This document shows, piece after piece, positions 34,743 to 43,165 of a stretch of DNA of 64,000 nucleotides. A model generated the notes under the pieces. The model did not search any database, was not told where the DNA came from, and saw only the letters and a program-made list of their open reading frames with translations. Within the stretch, counting starts at the first letter, position 1. Every line of letters starts with the position of its first letter. The stretch comes from CALGTL01 sp963579135 (GTDB lineage Bacteria; Chloroflexota; Dehalococcoidia; Lucifugimonadales; Australimonadaceae). The DNA is taken from assembly GCA_963579135.1 (NCBI GenBank), contig CAUZFB010000002.1:50260-114259 (forward strand), read 5' to 3'. The position numbers and the translations under genes are program-made.

Positions 34743-34910
34743 GTCTGGGCTCCTCTGCGACAACGCCCGCCTAAAGGCGAACCATCGTCTCGGTTACGTT
34801 TTTCGTAGGCTACCACAAGGGTGGCCCCTTGACCCACTGGCCTTCGTGGGCCGCTCGGGTCGGCGAAGGAGGGCTGGTCCCGGTCCTAGCCCTTTCTTGT
34901 ACGAATAACC

Positions 34911-36017
34911 CTAGAGGCCGAAGGCACGGGCGAAATTGCCACCGAGGAGTTTGACCTTGTCTTGGTCGGATAGGCCCGGGTTGTTCTCGATGCCCGTCGA
35001 TGAGTTGGGCAGCTTCTGGAACTCAGGATGCGGGAAGTCGGTGCCGATGACGTAGTTATCCGCACCGTAGGCTGCTATGAGTTGCTCCAGCGGCTCGACG
35101 TTCTCCACCGCGGTCATGCAGTGCTGCAGGATGAGCTCGCTGGGTCTGGTGTTGGTGCGCGAGCAGGCGCGCTCGATGAAAAAAGAACGGTCGGCACCAT
35201 GCATGGCGTAGGACATCCAAGTGGCACCCGCCTCATAGAACACGAACTTCAGCGCTGGGAACTGGTCGAGCACACCACCAATCGTGAGAGCCGCGCAGGC
35301 GACGGTATAGTCGAGCCCAAACCCGAGGTACGTCCCGATGTGCATCCGGTGGTAGCGCTCGGTGCCTACCATTGGGTACTCGGTCTGGTGGTCGTACATC
35401 GTGCCCCGATGGCCTTGCGTGTGGTTGTGAACGCTGCACATCAGGCCCAGGCCTCCGACGGCCTCCCAGAAGGGGTAGAGCTCGTAGGCATCTAGGTTCT
35501 GATCTCCCCAGCTTCCACAGAGACTCACTGCCTTCAGGCCAAGGGCCGCCGCACGTTCCAGCTCTTTTACCGAGGCGTCGATGTCATCCCAAGGAACCGT
35601 GATGAGGCCGATGAAACGGTCGGGATACCGCTTCTGAATGTCGGCTGACTCATTGTTGTAGAGCTTCGCCAATGCGGTGCGCAGCCAGAGCGGCGTGTCG
35701 CCCTGCGCTTTCAGCGGTGACGGCATGGCGCGTTGCGTGTTCAGGACCTGCATATCGAATCCCAGGCGGTCCATCTCTTTGATACGAGCCTCGAGATCCC
35801 ACTCCGGGTCGCCGGTGTGATCGGCGGTCGCACCAGTGCCCGTGAGCGCTGCCCGAACGCTATCAGCGTCCACCACCCGCTCGGCGTCATGCCACATCAC
35901 GTCCCGCAGTTGAGCGTTGAGCGATCGCGACAGCATATCCTTGAGCTGCGCATAGTCCACTGTCAGGTTGAAGTGCGTGTCGGCGTCTATCTTCTTGGTT
36001 CGGATCTCTGTAACCAC
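34911..36017 (-). CDS. Amidohydrolase-2 family hydrolase/decarboxylase
   Basis: This 368-residue protein is related to the one at 14204. The opening metal motif is KIDADTHFNLT (D-x-H), a barrel histidine lies in MCSVHNHTQGHRG, and the closing aspartate is in NYVIGTDFPHPEFQ. The family includes decarboxylases of aromatic and ring-cleavage acids. The GTG start has AGGAGG 5 bases upstream. It follows tsaB after 45 bases and may be on the same transcript, although the functions are unrelated. Confidence 0.87.
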   Translation of the reverse strand: MVTEIRTKKIDADTHFNLTVDYAQLKDMLSRSLNAQLRDVMWHDAERVVDADSVRAALTGTGATADHTGDPEWDLEARIKEMDRLGFDMQVLNTQRAMPSPLKAQGDTPLWLRTALAKLYNNESADIQKRYPDRFIGLITVPWDDIDASVKELERAAALGLKAVSLCGSWGDQNLDAYELYPFWEAVGGLGLMCSVHNHTQGHRGTMYDHQTEYPMVGTERYHRMHIGTYLGFGLDYTVACAALTIGGVLDQFPALKFVFYEAGATWMSYAMHGADRSFFIERACSRTNTRPSELILQHCMTAVENVEPLEQLIAAYGADNYVIGTDFPHPEFQKLPNSSTGIENNPGLSDQDKVKLLGGNFARAFGL

Positions 36018-36062
36018 GCTTGCCTCCTGCGTTTGCTCGCTGAACTGGCTTGGGGTAGCTTA

Positions 36063-36770
36063 TCAGCCGCCTCTAGCGACCTGCTTGGGCGGCTTCGGTG
36101 CCGTGATGGTCGGAGACCGTAGGTAGCGCGGCGCGATGCTTGCCACAGGGTCGGCGTCGCCCGCGTCCAGGCGCAGCGTGCCCAACTCAGCCACCCCCGC
36201 TATGCGGCTGAGCGGGGCGGGCTCTATGACCAAGTGCGCCTTCGCGCCAAACGCCTCGCGTATCGCATCCGCATGCTGCGCGACTCCCTCGCCGCAAAAC
36301 ACCGTGTGCCGTCCGCGAGCCGACAGCATCGCCTCCAACGGTGTCACGCGATCCGGGGTACGCCGCCTCCAGTCGACGTCTTGCTGAAAGCGGGCCCAGC
36401 CGACGATGCCGCGCCCTGACTCGATCAGCGCACACACGGGTAGGCCCGCGCCTCGGTGGGGGTACGCGCTCGCCTCGAGCGTGCTCACGCCGACTATCGG
36501 CACGCCCGCTGCGAAGGCCAGCCCCTTGGCTGCGCCCAAACCAGACCGCAGCGCCGAGAAGCCACCCGGCCCCCGAGCCACGGCTACGCCTGCAACGTCC
36601 GCCATCCTTGCGCCAGCGGCGTCCATTGCTGCCTCCACTGCCGGCATGAGTTCAGACGTATGGTTGTGCCGCGAATACCAGGAATACACACGAACGAGCG
36701 CACCGGCAGACCAGAGTCCGACCGCTCCATAGCGAGTGGATGTGTCTATCGCCAGGTACAGGCCAGTCAT
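36063..36770 (-). CDS. tsaB: TsaB, tRNA threonylcarbamoyladenosine (t6A) protein
   Basis: This 235-residue ASKHA-fold protein has YLAIDTSTRYGAVGLWS, VARGPGGFSALRSGLGAAKGLA and GVSTLEASAY, the typical TsaB core. TsaB is the scaffold partner of TsaD in making t6A at position 37 of tRNAs. It is coupled to tsaE by ATGA. tsaD is not in the window. The C-terminus is proline- and arginine-rich. Confidence 0.93.
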   Translation of the reverse strand: MTGLYLAIDTSTRYGAVGLWSAGALVRVYSWYSRHNHTSELMPAVEAAMDAAGARMADVAGVAVARGPGGFSALRSGLGAAKGLAFAAGVPIVGVSTLEASAYPHRGAGLPVCALIESGRGIVGWARFQQDVDWRRRTPDRVTPLEAMLSARGRHTVFCGEGVAQHADAIREAFGAKAHLVIEPAPLSRIAGVAELGTLRLDAGDADPVASIAPRYLRSPTITAPKPPKQVARGG

Positions 36771-37273
36771 GTGGTTCGTCCGTCCAGGGGGCCAGCATCT
36801 TTGAGTCGAATGATCATCGATTCATATCGCGTGCCGTGCGCCGCGAGGGTCAGCACACGCTCGACGAGCGTGTCGCCCTCAGCCAGCGAAATCTCGAGGA
36901 AATCGCCCGGGAAGACTGCCGTCGCTCGTTCTGCCCATTCCACAACGCAGGCGCCCGTCTCCAACATTTCATCGATGCCCAGATCCTCCACCTCGGCTAG
37001 GTCATCCACCGAAGCCGCGCCGTCGAATCGGTACAGGTCCAGGTGGTAGATAGGAATGCGCCCTGCGTACTCGTGGACGAGCACGAACGTCGGGCTGTGC
37101 GCGTACTCAGTGACGCCTGCACCCCAAGCAATCCCCTGGGTCAGCGTGGTCTTGCCTGCACCCAACGTGCCGCCCAGCAACACCACGTCGCCTACTTCAA
37201 GCGCCTCGCCGATGGACCTGCCGAACGCCTGCGTCGCCTCAGGGCTGGTCGTGGTGAGCGTTAGGCCGCTCAT
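36767..37273 (-). CDS. tsaE: TsaE, t6A biosynthesis ATPase
   Basis: This 168-residue P-loop protein has LLGGTLGAGKTTLTQGIAWG (Walker A), SPTFVLVHEY and IYHLDLYRFD. TsaE drives turnover of the TsaBD complex. The ATG overlaps the thiL stop as ATGA; an in-frame ATG-like codon six residues upstream falls inside thiL and is not needed. Confidence 0.94.
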   Translation of the reverse strand: MSGLTLTTTSPEATQAFGRSIGEALEVGDVVLLGGTLGAGKTTLTQGIAWGAGVTEYAHSPTFVLVHEYAGRIPIYHLDLYRFDGAASVDDLAEVEDLGIDEMLETGACVVEWAERATAVFPGDFLEISLAEGDTLVERVLTLAAHGTRYESMIIRLKDAGPLDGRTT

Positions 37274-38265
37274 GCGGACAAGTGCTCCCATCCCGCGTTG
37301 GTCACTTCCAGGTCGTTGCCGTCGGCGCCCAACACCACCACACCAGCGGCGGAGCCGTTGGCGATCTCACCGACCACCGCTGCGCCATCGATCGCCGCGA
37401 CCGCCCTCTCGACGGCTTCGCGTGGGCCGGTGAACACCACCTCGTAGTCTTCACCGCCGCCCAAGGCGCACAGCAGCGCCTCCTCTTCGGAGAACGTCTC
37501 AAGCAAGGCAGGTGCCACGGGTACACGGGCGGAATCGATCTTAGCTGCAACGCCACTGGCGCGGCACAGCTTGGCTAGGTCCGCTACCAGGCCGTCCGAC
37601 ACGTCCATAGCACCGGTCACGCCGGCATCGAGCAGCGCTTGACCTGTGGAGACCCGTGGCCTGGGGCGGCGATGCGCCGTCAGCAAGGCATCGTTGGAGA
37701 TAAGGCCACGTTGTATCACGCGCAATCCGCCTCCAGAACCGCCCAGCGGGCCCGACACGCCAACCAGGTCCCCTGGCCGTGCCACATCGCGACGCAACAG
37801 CGCACCCTCGCACACGCCGACGAGCGCCACGGAGGTGAACACATCGCGAGACGACACGATGTCGCCGCCTGCGATCAGCGTCCCATATGTCCGACATGCC
37901 TCAATCATGCCTGCGTAAAGGTCGTCGATGGAGGCCACGTCCAGCGAACCCGGGATACCGAGGGTGACAATCCCCACCAGCGGCGTCGCGCCCATGGAGA
38001 TGACATCGCTCACGTTGGCCGCCCAAACCCGCCAGCCCAGGTCTGCCCAAGATGTCGTCTGCTGCGTGAAGTGAACGCCCTCGACGGCGGTGTCGGTGGT
38101 CGTCACCTCGACGCCGCGGGCGAGCGACCAAGCAGCTGCATCGTCGCCGATACCGAGCACCAGCTTGAACCCGCCCGCCGTCGGAGCAGCCAGCGACGCG
38201 CGCTCGATCATGTTCCCGATACGCTCGATAAGAGGGAATTCGCCCAATTCACCTACGGTAGTCAC
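37270..38265 (-). CDS. thiL: ThiL, thiamine-monophosphate kinase
   Basis: This 331-residue AIR-synthase-like kinase shows LGIGDDAAAWS, TTDTAVEGVHF, ANVSDVISMGATPL and AMDVSDGLVADLAKLC, the magnesium- and substrate-binding loops. It phosphorylates thiamine monophosphate. A perfect TATAAT ends 6 bases before the GTG start, so the message is leaderless. It is the first gene of a thiL-tsaE-tsaB unit joined by ATGA overlaps. Confidence 0.95.
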   Translation of the reverse strand: MTTVGELGEFPLIERIGNMIERASLAAPTAGGFKLVLGIGDDAAAWSLARGVEVTTTDTAVEGVHFTQQTTSWADLGWRVWAANVSDVISMGATPLVGIVTLGIPGSLDVASIDDLYAGMIEACRTYGTLIAGGDIVSSRDVFTSVALVGVCEGALLRRDVARPGDLVGVSGPLGGSGGGLRVIQRGLISNDALLTAHRRPRPRVSTGQALLDAGVTGAMDVSDGLVADLAKLCRASGVAAKIDSARVPVAPALLETFSEEEALLCALGGGEDYEVVFTGPREAVERAVAAIDGAAVVGEIANGSAAGVVVLGADGNDLEVTNAGWEHLSA

Positions 38266-38271
38266 GCGGGG

Positions 38272-38277
38272 ATTATA
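38272..38277 (-). promoter_or_regulatory. -10 box of thiL (TATAAT), 6 bases from the GTG start
   Basis: The consensus box is spaced so that transcription begins at the start codon. It is the clearest leaderless arrangement in the window. Confidence 0.65.
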
Positions 38278-38376
38278 GGCGGCTGGCAGCCCAGCGGCCT
38301 AGGAAACGTCTAATCGTAGTGGCGGCCAAGAGTTGGTGCCTAGGCGCGGCCCTTGGATTGGGCGCTGCAAGAAGGC

Positions 38377-38410
38377 AAAAGGAAGAGGCGGGGTTTCCCC
38401 CGCCTCTTCC
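38377..38410 (-). terminator. Rho-independent terminator on the minus strand
   Basis: GGAAGAGGCGGGG (38381-38393) and CCCCGCCTCTTCC (38398-38410) form a perfect 13-bp stem with a 4-base loop. On the minus strand the stem is followed by TTTTGCCTTCTTG. It lies 258 bases past the end of the Rieske gene at 38668 and separates it from thiL. Confidence 0.85.
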
Positions 38411-38667
38411 AGGGAGATGGGAGGAGTCCCCCGGTCCACTCGACACTGCACAACTACTTATTGCCCCATTTGATTGATCGTCGAGAGGGGCCACCCAAAC
38501 CGTGTGTTGCGTCTCGCTTGTCTATAGCTTAGATGCACGCTTCATCGCATCGGTTACATCCGGGTTACGGTCGTGTGAACAGGATGTTTCACGCCTCGGC
38601 ACAAGAACGGCGGGGGGGGGGGGGCGAATGGCCGTCCCTGTTCTTGTATCTCGCAGGGTAAAAACGG
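38411..38667. other. Untranslated stretch with a G13 tract in a hairpin loop
   Basis: No gene is seen. A run of thirteen G (38612-38624) lies between arms ACAAGAAC (38601-38608) and GTTCTTGT (38640-38647), with a further GGC/GCC pairing inside. On the minus strand this would be a hairpin with a C-rich loop in the 3' region of the Rieske gene. It has no T tract. Confidence 0.5.
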
Positions 38668-39939
38668 TTAACGGCCTCCCACGAACATGCGCTCGGCCAG
38701 CGCTTCTAGCCCGAATTCCTCATCGGGCAGTACATCTTCGATTGCTCGCGCCGAGTAATACGACTCGCCGAGTCCTGGAGGCGTACCGCCATCGGCTACC
38801 GTGTCGATCGCGCGCAGCAACATCCTGCGCGTCATGATGACCGCCCGATCCGTTTGACCCAAATGCTCCTTGGATCGGTTCACGATAGGCCCCATGGCCT
38901 CCTGCACCGCGCGGTCCTGGGCGTTCACTCCCTGGATGCCTGTGAAATTCTCATTGCGCTGCATGTCACGATCGATCAACCAATCGTTGCGGGGGTTCAC
39001 TGCGGCCCTGAAGGTCACGGGATCAACGAACGCGGGACCGTTTCCGCTGACCTCCTCGTTCTTCTCACCCTCAGTCAACGCCTCATCCAGGCTATAGAAC
39101 CAGTTCCACACCATGGTGGTGTTGTCGTCTATGGGAACCCAATGGTGGCCTGCGACCTTGAACTTGTACCAAGAACCGTTGTTGTTCAGCTGTGCCGCTC
39201 GGATTTGAATGTGCGGCATCACGAAGTGATAGCCGCGAACGTAGTTCTGCCCCTTGCTGGGGAGCCCGCGTGAATTCGTGTAGCGATACCCGTAGTCGGT
39301 GGGCTCAACATCCAGCTTGCCGGCGAGCCCCTCCTTCCGGAGTCCGTCCAGACCGATGCCTTTGCCCTCACCGATCTTCCGGTGCAGGAACGACGAGTGG
39401 ATGCTGTCGATGCCGCCCTCGAGCCCTTGAAGCCAGTTGCACTCTTCGATCACTTTGGAAGCACCACGATGTGTCTCAGGTTGCTGCGTGAATTCGAACT
39501 TGGGCAACGCAGGCTTCAGCTCTGGGGGGCCCATGTACGCCCAGATCACGCCGCCTATCTCCTCCGTCGGGTAGGCGACCATCTTCACCTTGTGCTTGAA
39601 ATCGAATTCTTCAGGCTCGTTGGGCATGTCCACGCAATCCCCCAATACGTCGAACTTCCAGCCGTGGTACACACAGCGCAGGCCGTTCTCCTCATTGCGT
39701 CCCAGGAACAGGGATGTGAGGCGGTGCGGGCACCACTCGGAGATTAGTCCCACGCGGCCGCTGGTGTCACGAAAGGCCACCAGATCCTCGCTCAGGATAC
39801 GCACGCGGATGGGATCCCCATCGTTGTCCGCAACCTCGCGGGATAGCAGTACCGGCTGCCAGTACCGGCGCATCAAGTTCCCCAAAGGGGTTCCTGGCCC
39901 CACCCTGGTCAACTTCTCGTTATCAGCAACTGAAAGCAT
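38668..39939 (-). CDS. Rieske non-haem iron oxygenase, phthalate-dioxygenase type (paralogue A)
   Basis: This 423-residue oxygenase has the Rieske site EWCPHRLTSLFLGRNEENG followed by LRCVYHGW (C-X-H-X16-C-X2-H). The iron motif reads NWLQGLEGGIDSIHSSFLH, with aspartate and two histidines. It opens MLSVADNEKLTRVGPGTP. It has the same length as the gene immediately upstream (39999) and shares long identical stretches with it, so the two arose by tandem duplication. GAGGAGG precedes the ATG. No electron-transfer partner is nearby, and the substrate is unknown. Confidence 0.92.
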   Translation of the reverse strand: MLSVADNEKLTRVGPGTPLGNLMRRYWQPVLLSREVADNDGDPIRVRILSEDLVAFRDTSGRVGLISEWCPHRLTSLFLGRNEENGLRCVYHGWKFDVLGDCVDMPNEPEEFDFKHKVKMVAYPTEEIGGVIWAYMGPPELKPALPKFEFTQQPETHRGASKVIEECNWLQGLEGGIDSIHSSFLHRKIGEGKGIGLDGLRKEGLAGKLDVEPTDYGYRYTNSRGLPSKGQNYVRGYHFVMPHIQIRAAQLNNNGSWYKFKVAGHHWVPIDDNTTMVWNWFYSLDEALTEGEKNEEVSGNGPAFVDPVTFRAAVNPRNDWLIDRDMQRNENFTGIQGVNAQDRAVQEAMGPIVNRSKEHLGQTDRAVIMTRRMLLRAIDTVADGGTPPGLGESYYSARAIEDVLPDEEFGLEALAERMFVGGR

Positions 39940-39953
39940 CTTCGGCCTCCTCG

Positions 39954-39971
39954 CAGCCGTTGGAACGGCTG
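39954..39971. repeat. Intercistronic inverted repeat between the two Rieske genes
   Basis: CAGCCGTT and AACGGCTG form an 8-bp inverted repeat with a 2-base centre, just upstream of the ribosome site of the second gene. As RNA the six outer pairs would close a 6-base loop. It may act in message processing or stability; no T tract follows. Confidence 0.4.
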
Positions 39972-39998
39972 TGGCGAATCACCTAAATAAGATCCAGG

Positions 39999-41270
39999 TC
40001 AGGCGATCCGAGCGAACATTTTGTCCGCCAATACATCAAGACCTGCGGCATCTTGCGGCAATACTTCCTCAATCCCACGCAGGTGGTAGTAGGTATCTGA
40101 CGCACCGGGCGGTACACCGCCGTCCTGTACCACTGCGACAGCGTTCATCAACATCTTACGCATCGTGATGATCGCTTTGTCCGTCTGACCTAAATGTTCG
40201 TACGAGCGATTAACAATAGATCCCATCGACTCCTGCACCGCGCGGTCCTGAGCATTCACTCCATCGATTCCGGTGAAGCTGGCCGTACGCTGTTTGGCGC
40301 GATCAATCTGCCAGTCGTTACGCACGTTGCCCAGCGCGCGGAATGTTCGCTGATCCACCTCATTGGGCCCATTACCGAAGCCTCGTTCCTCTTTTTCATC
40401 CTGTGTCAACGGCTCATCAAGGCTGTAAAACCAGTTCCAGACAAGCGTCGAGTGATCGTCGATTGGCACCCAGTGGTGGCCTGCAATCTTGAACTTGAAC
40501 CAAGAGCCGTCGTTGTTCAATTGCGCTGCACGGATCTGCACATGCGGCATCACGAAGTGGTAGGAGCGGACGTAATTTTCCTCCCTACCAGGAATCGGAC
40601 GATGCGCAGCGTAGCGGTATCCGTAGTCCTCGGTCTCCACGTCGAGTCGACCGGCAGTAGCGTCCGCACGCAAACCGTCGAACCCGAGGCCGTCGCCGGC
40701 TGCCAACTTGCGATGAAGGAACGATGAGTGAACCGAGTCCAGCCCGCCCTCTAGGGCTTGCAGCCAGTTGCACTCCTCGATGACCTTAGACGCACCCCGA
40801 TGTGTCTCCGGCTGTTGGGTAAACTCGAATGCGGGCGCAGGCGGTTGAAACTCTGGCGGACCCATGTATACCCAAATCACGCCACCCATGTCCAACGTGG
40901 GGTACGCAACCATATTAACCTTGTGCTTGAAATCGAATGCTTCGGGCTCGTTGGGCATGTCAACGCAAGCGCCCGACACATCGAACTTCCAACCGTGGTA
41001 CACACAACGCAGGCCGTTCTCCTCGTTGCGGCCCAGGAACAACGACGTTAGGCGATGCGGGCACCACTCAGAGATCATCCCCACGCGACCACTGGTGTCA
41101 CGAAACGCCACCAGATTTTCACCCAGGATCCGCACTCGAATCGGATCGCCATCAGGCTCGGCCACTTCACGCGAGAGCAGCACGGGTTGCCAATACCGGC
41201 GCATAAGATTGCCCATGGGAGTACCAGGACCCACCCGCGTTACTTTGTCGTTATCAGAAACAGAGAGCAA
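39999..41270 (-). CDS. Rieske non-haem iron oxygenase, phthalate-dioxygenase type (paralogue B)
   Basis: This 423-residue tandem paralogue of the gene at 38668 has the Rieske site EWCPHRLTSLFLGRN...LRCVYHGW and the iron motif NWLQALEGGLDSVHSSFLH. The start is TTG, chosen because it aligns with the MLSV start of the paralogue and has AGGAG 8 bases upstream; an ATG eight codons further upstream would add MMGERRPE. The copies differ in the segments after the iron motif (for example DGLGFDGLRADATAGRLDVE), where substrate specificity is expected. Confidence 0.92.
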   Translation of the reverse strand: MLSVSDNDKVTRVGPGTPMGNLMRRYWQPVLLSREVAEPDGDPIRVRILGENLVAFRDTSGRVGMISEWCPHRLTSLFLGRNEENGLRCVYHGWKFDVSGACVDMPNEPEAFDFKHKVNMVAYPTLDMGGVIWVYMGPPEFQPPAPAFEFTQQPETHRGASKVIEECNWLQALEGGLDSVHSSFLHRKLAAGDGLGFDGLRADATAGRLDVETEDYGYRYAAHRPIPGREENYVRSYHFVMPHVQIRAAQLNNDGSWFKFKIAGHHWVPIDDHSTLVWNWFYSLDEPLTQDEKEERGFGNGPNEVDQRTFRALGNVRNDWQIDRAKQRTASFTGIDGVNAQDRAVQESMGSIVNRSYEHLGQTDKAIITMRKMLMNAVAVVQDGGVPPGASDTYYHLRGIEEVLPQDAAGLDVLADKMFARIA

Positions 41271-41665
41271 CTCTGGTCTCCTCTCGCCCATCAAAACGGG
41301 CTGAGGGTTATCACTCGGCCAAGGTATTCAACTTCAGGCGCTGGTCGAGAGCCCCACCAATTCGGGCGATGGTAGGTCGGCCTTCAATTAGTGTCAACGT
41401 GGGAGTCTTGCATACCACGGGACAACCTGAGGATTCGGGAATCACGTCTATGATCTCGCAACAAGTCGTCCTTGAACTAGACCGGTCAATCAACTATCTA
41501 TTCCCCCGTTCCCCGCGATTCGGTGCGGTAACGACCGCTTAGCCAAACCTCTCCACTCGAAGCCTACATTCACATACAGTCCTGCACGCTATGACAGAAA
41601 CTAAAACGCGAGGGCGGAGTGACGAGTCGATCAAACCAAAAGGTCGTTCGGCGCTCGATGGAAGC
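41271..41665. other. Gap between Rieske paralogue B and the MmgE/PrpD gene
   Basis: No convincing gene is present. A 60-codon minus-strand frame (41311-41493, starting with TTG) contains SSGCPVVCKTPTLTLIEGRP but matches no family I know and has no good ribosome site. The stretch is more A+T-rich than its surroundings and should hold the promoter of the Rieske pair. Confidence 0.4.
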
Positions 41666-43075
41666 TTAGCAGGAACCGAGGGAGCCGCCTGAGAGCAGCG
41701 TAGCCAGCACACGCACGTCGGAAACGTCCTCGAGATGCGCAACGAGATCGATCACCTCACGCAATGACGCATCGTCGATCCATGAGCCAGCATGTTGAGC
41801 ACAGGCAATGAACTTCTGCTCACGCTGATCGTCCGTTAGCGGATTGTCACGGTGCCCGGGCGCCTGGTCAACACGGCGCGTGCGCTTTTCGCCTGAGCCC
41901 AGCGTTACTTCGACGATCCCCGAACGGCCCAGCGACGCGTCCACCTCCCACTCGATGATGTTCGCGATACGCACCGCCTGGTAGTCGAACAGCCCCTCAG
42001 TCGTCGGCTGGAGGTCCGCCAGCGTCATATTGCCAGTCGCCAGCGCCTTGGCTGTCGCAAACAGCACACTGTCCTCCGCCTCGACCGGCGCCTGCGGGTT
42101 GCGGCGTATCTGGCTCGGCTCGCAGAAGCTAGCCAGGTGCGGCTCGCCGATGATTCGGACGCTCTGAACGTCAGCTGGGTCGAGGTCGCGGTGCAAGTCG
42201 GAGGCAGCCGCGATGAACACGTGAGCCACTCCGGTCGTCGGCCACGGCTTGAATCCCACGTTCTTCAGAAAAAATTCCTCGCCAAGGCCGTCGACCAATG
42301 ACGGTCGATCGAACGCGCCGTCGTAGTACGTGGGGAAGAAGCCTGCCCTGCCCTCGAAAACGTTGCAGTCACCCCGCAATCCGTGCCGTGTGAGTAGCGC
42401 TGCCTGCATACCACCCTGGTTGCTAAACGCCGCATAGACAGCCTTCGCAGGCCGACCGTCCAGCACGGGCTGACGTCCGCCCGAGGCCTGCATGAACGCG
42501 AGGCCAAGCGCAGAGTGCGTCTGTAGCGCATCGAAATCAAGCATGTGAGATGCACTGACCGCAGACGCGAAGAACCCCGGCATTTGCGTGGGCTGCGGCT
42601 TGGCCTCGGTGTACGCCGACTCTGCCTTCACGAGGGCCACGCCGATGCGGGACATCAGCTCAGCGCCGACGGCGATAGCGGCCATCAACTCCTTACCCGT
42701 CGCGCCACCGCGTAGCTCGGCCGCCGCGAACGCCGACGGAAACGTCACTGGCCCCAGATGGCCCGAACCCACTGCAGTCGTATCGTCGAAGTTCAGCGCG
42801 TGCGCCATCCCACCGTTGACCATCGCAGCAGCCGCACTCGGCAGGCGATCGCCGAAGCCGAGCAACGTCGCTTCAGGCGCGCCACCAGCGCCGCGAGCCC
42901 AAGACAGCAACTGGGGAATCCCCACCCCCAGCGTGTTCGCCGCGAGGGTCGTCGACAACGTATCAAGCACCAGCCAACGCAGAATGCGACGCACATCGTC
43001 CGGGAGGTCACCGTACGTCGCCCGCGAGGCGTACTCCGCCCACGTCACAGCTAAGTCCTGCGTTCCGTTAGTCAC
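41666..43075 (-). CDS. MmgE/PrpD family protein
   Basis: This 469-residue protein has the MmgE/PrpD layout: an N-terminal helical domain (GGMAHALNFDDTTAVGSGHLG with the conserved aspartates and histidine, GGATGKELMAAIAVGAEL) and a C-terminal domain (GFKPWPTTGVAHVFIAAA). Characterised members are 2-methylcitrate dehydratase, cis-aconitate decarboxylase and related carboxylic-acid lyases; the substrate here is not known. GTG is the start, with AGGAGG 7 bases upstream. No methylcitrate synthase or lyase gene is beside it, so a propionate role is not supported by context. Confidence 0.88.
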   Translation of the reverse strand: MTNGTQDLAVTWAEYASRATYGDLPDDVRRILRWLVLDTLSTTLAANTLGVGIPQLLSWARGAGGAPEATLLGFGDRLPSAAAAMVNGGMAHALNFDDTTAVGSGHLGPVTFPSAFAAAELRGGATGKELMAAIAVGAELMSRIGVALVKAESAYTEAKPQPTQMPGFFASAVSASHMLDFDALQTHSALGLAFMQASGGRQPVLDGRPAKAVYAAFSNQGGMQAALLTRHGLRGDCNVFEGRAGFFPTYYDGAFDRPSLVDGLGEEFFLKNVGFKPWPTTGVAHVFIAAASDLHRDLDPADVQSVRIIGEPHLASFCEPSQIRRNPQAPVEAEDSVLFATAKALATGNMTLADLQPTTEGLFDYQAVRIANIIEWEVDASLGRSGIVEVTLGSGEKRTRRVDQAPGHRDNPLTDDQREQKFIACAQHAGSWIDDASLREVIDLVAHLEDVSDVRVLATLLSGGSLGSC

Positions 43076-43165
43076 CGGGGGCCTCCTAGAGTGAAAGGGC
43101 CAAATTGAGCGGCTACTGCGGTGGCGCCATTCTTACACGAAACGCGCGAGCCATGCCTGACTCGC

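Noticed and set aside
34862..34900. Possible minus-strand terminator after the second amidohydrolase
   Set aside because: AGGGCT/AGCCCT can pair, but the loop is long and only a weak CCTT follows.
41311..41493. 60-codon minus-strand frame upstream of Rieske paralogue B
   Set aside because: No recognised family and no good ribosome site; only noted within the gap entry.
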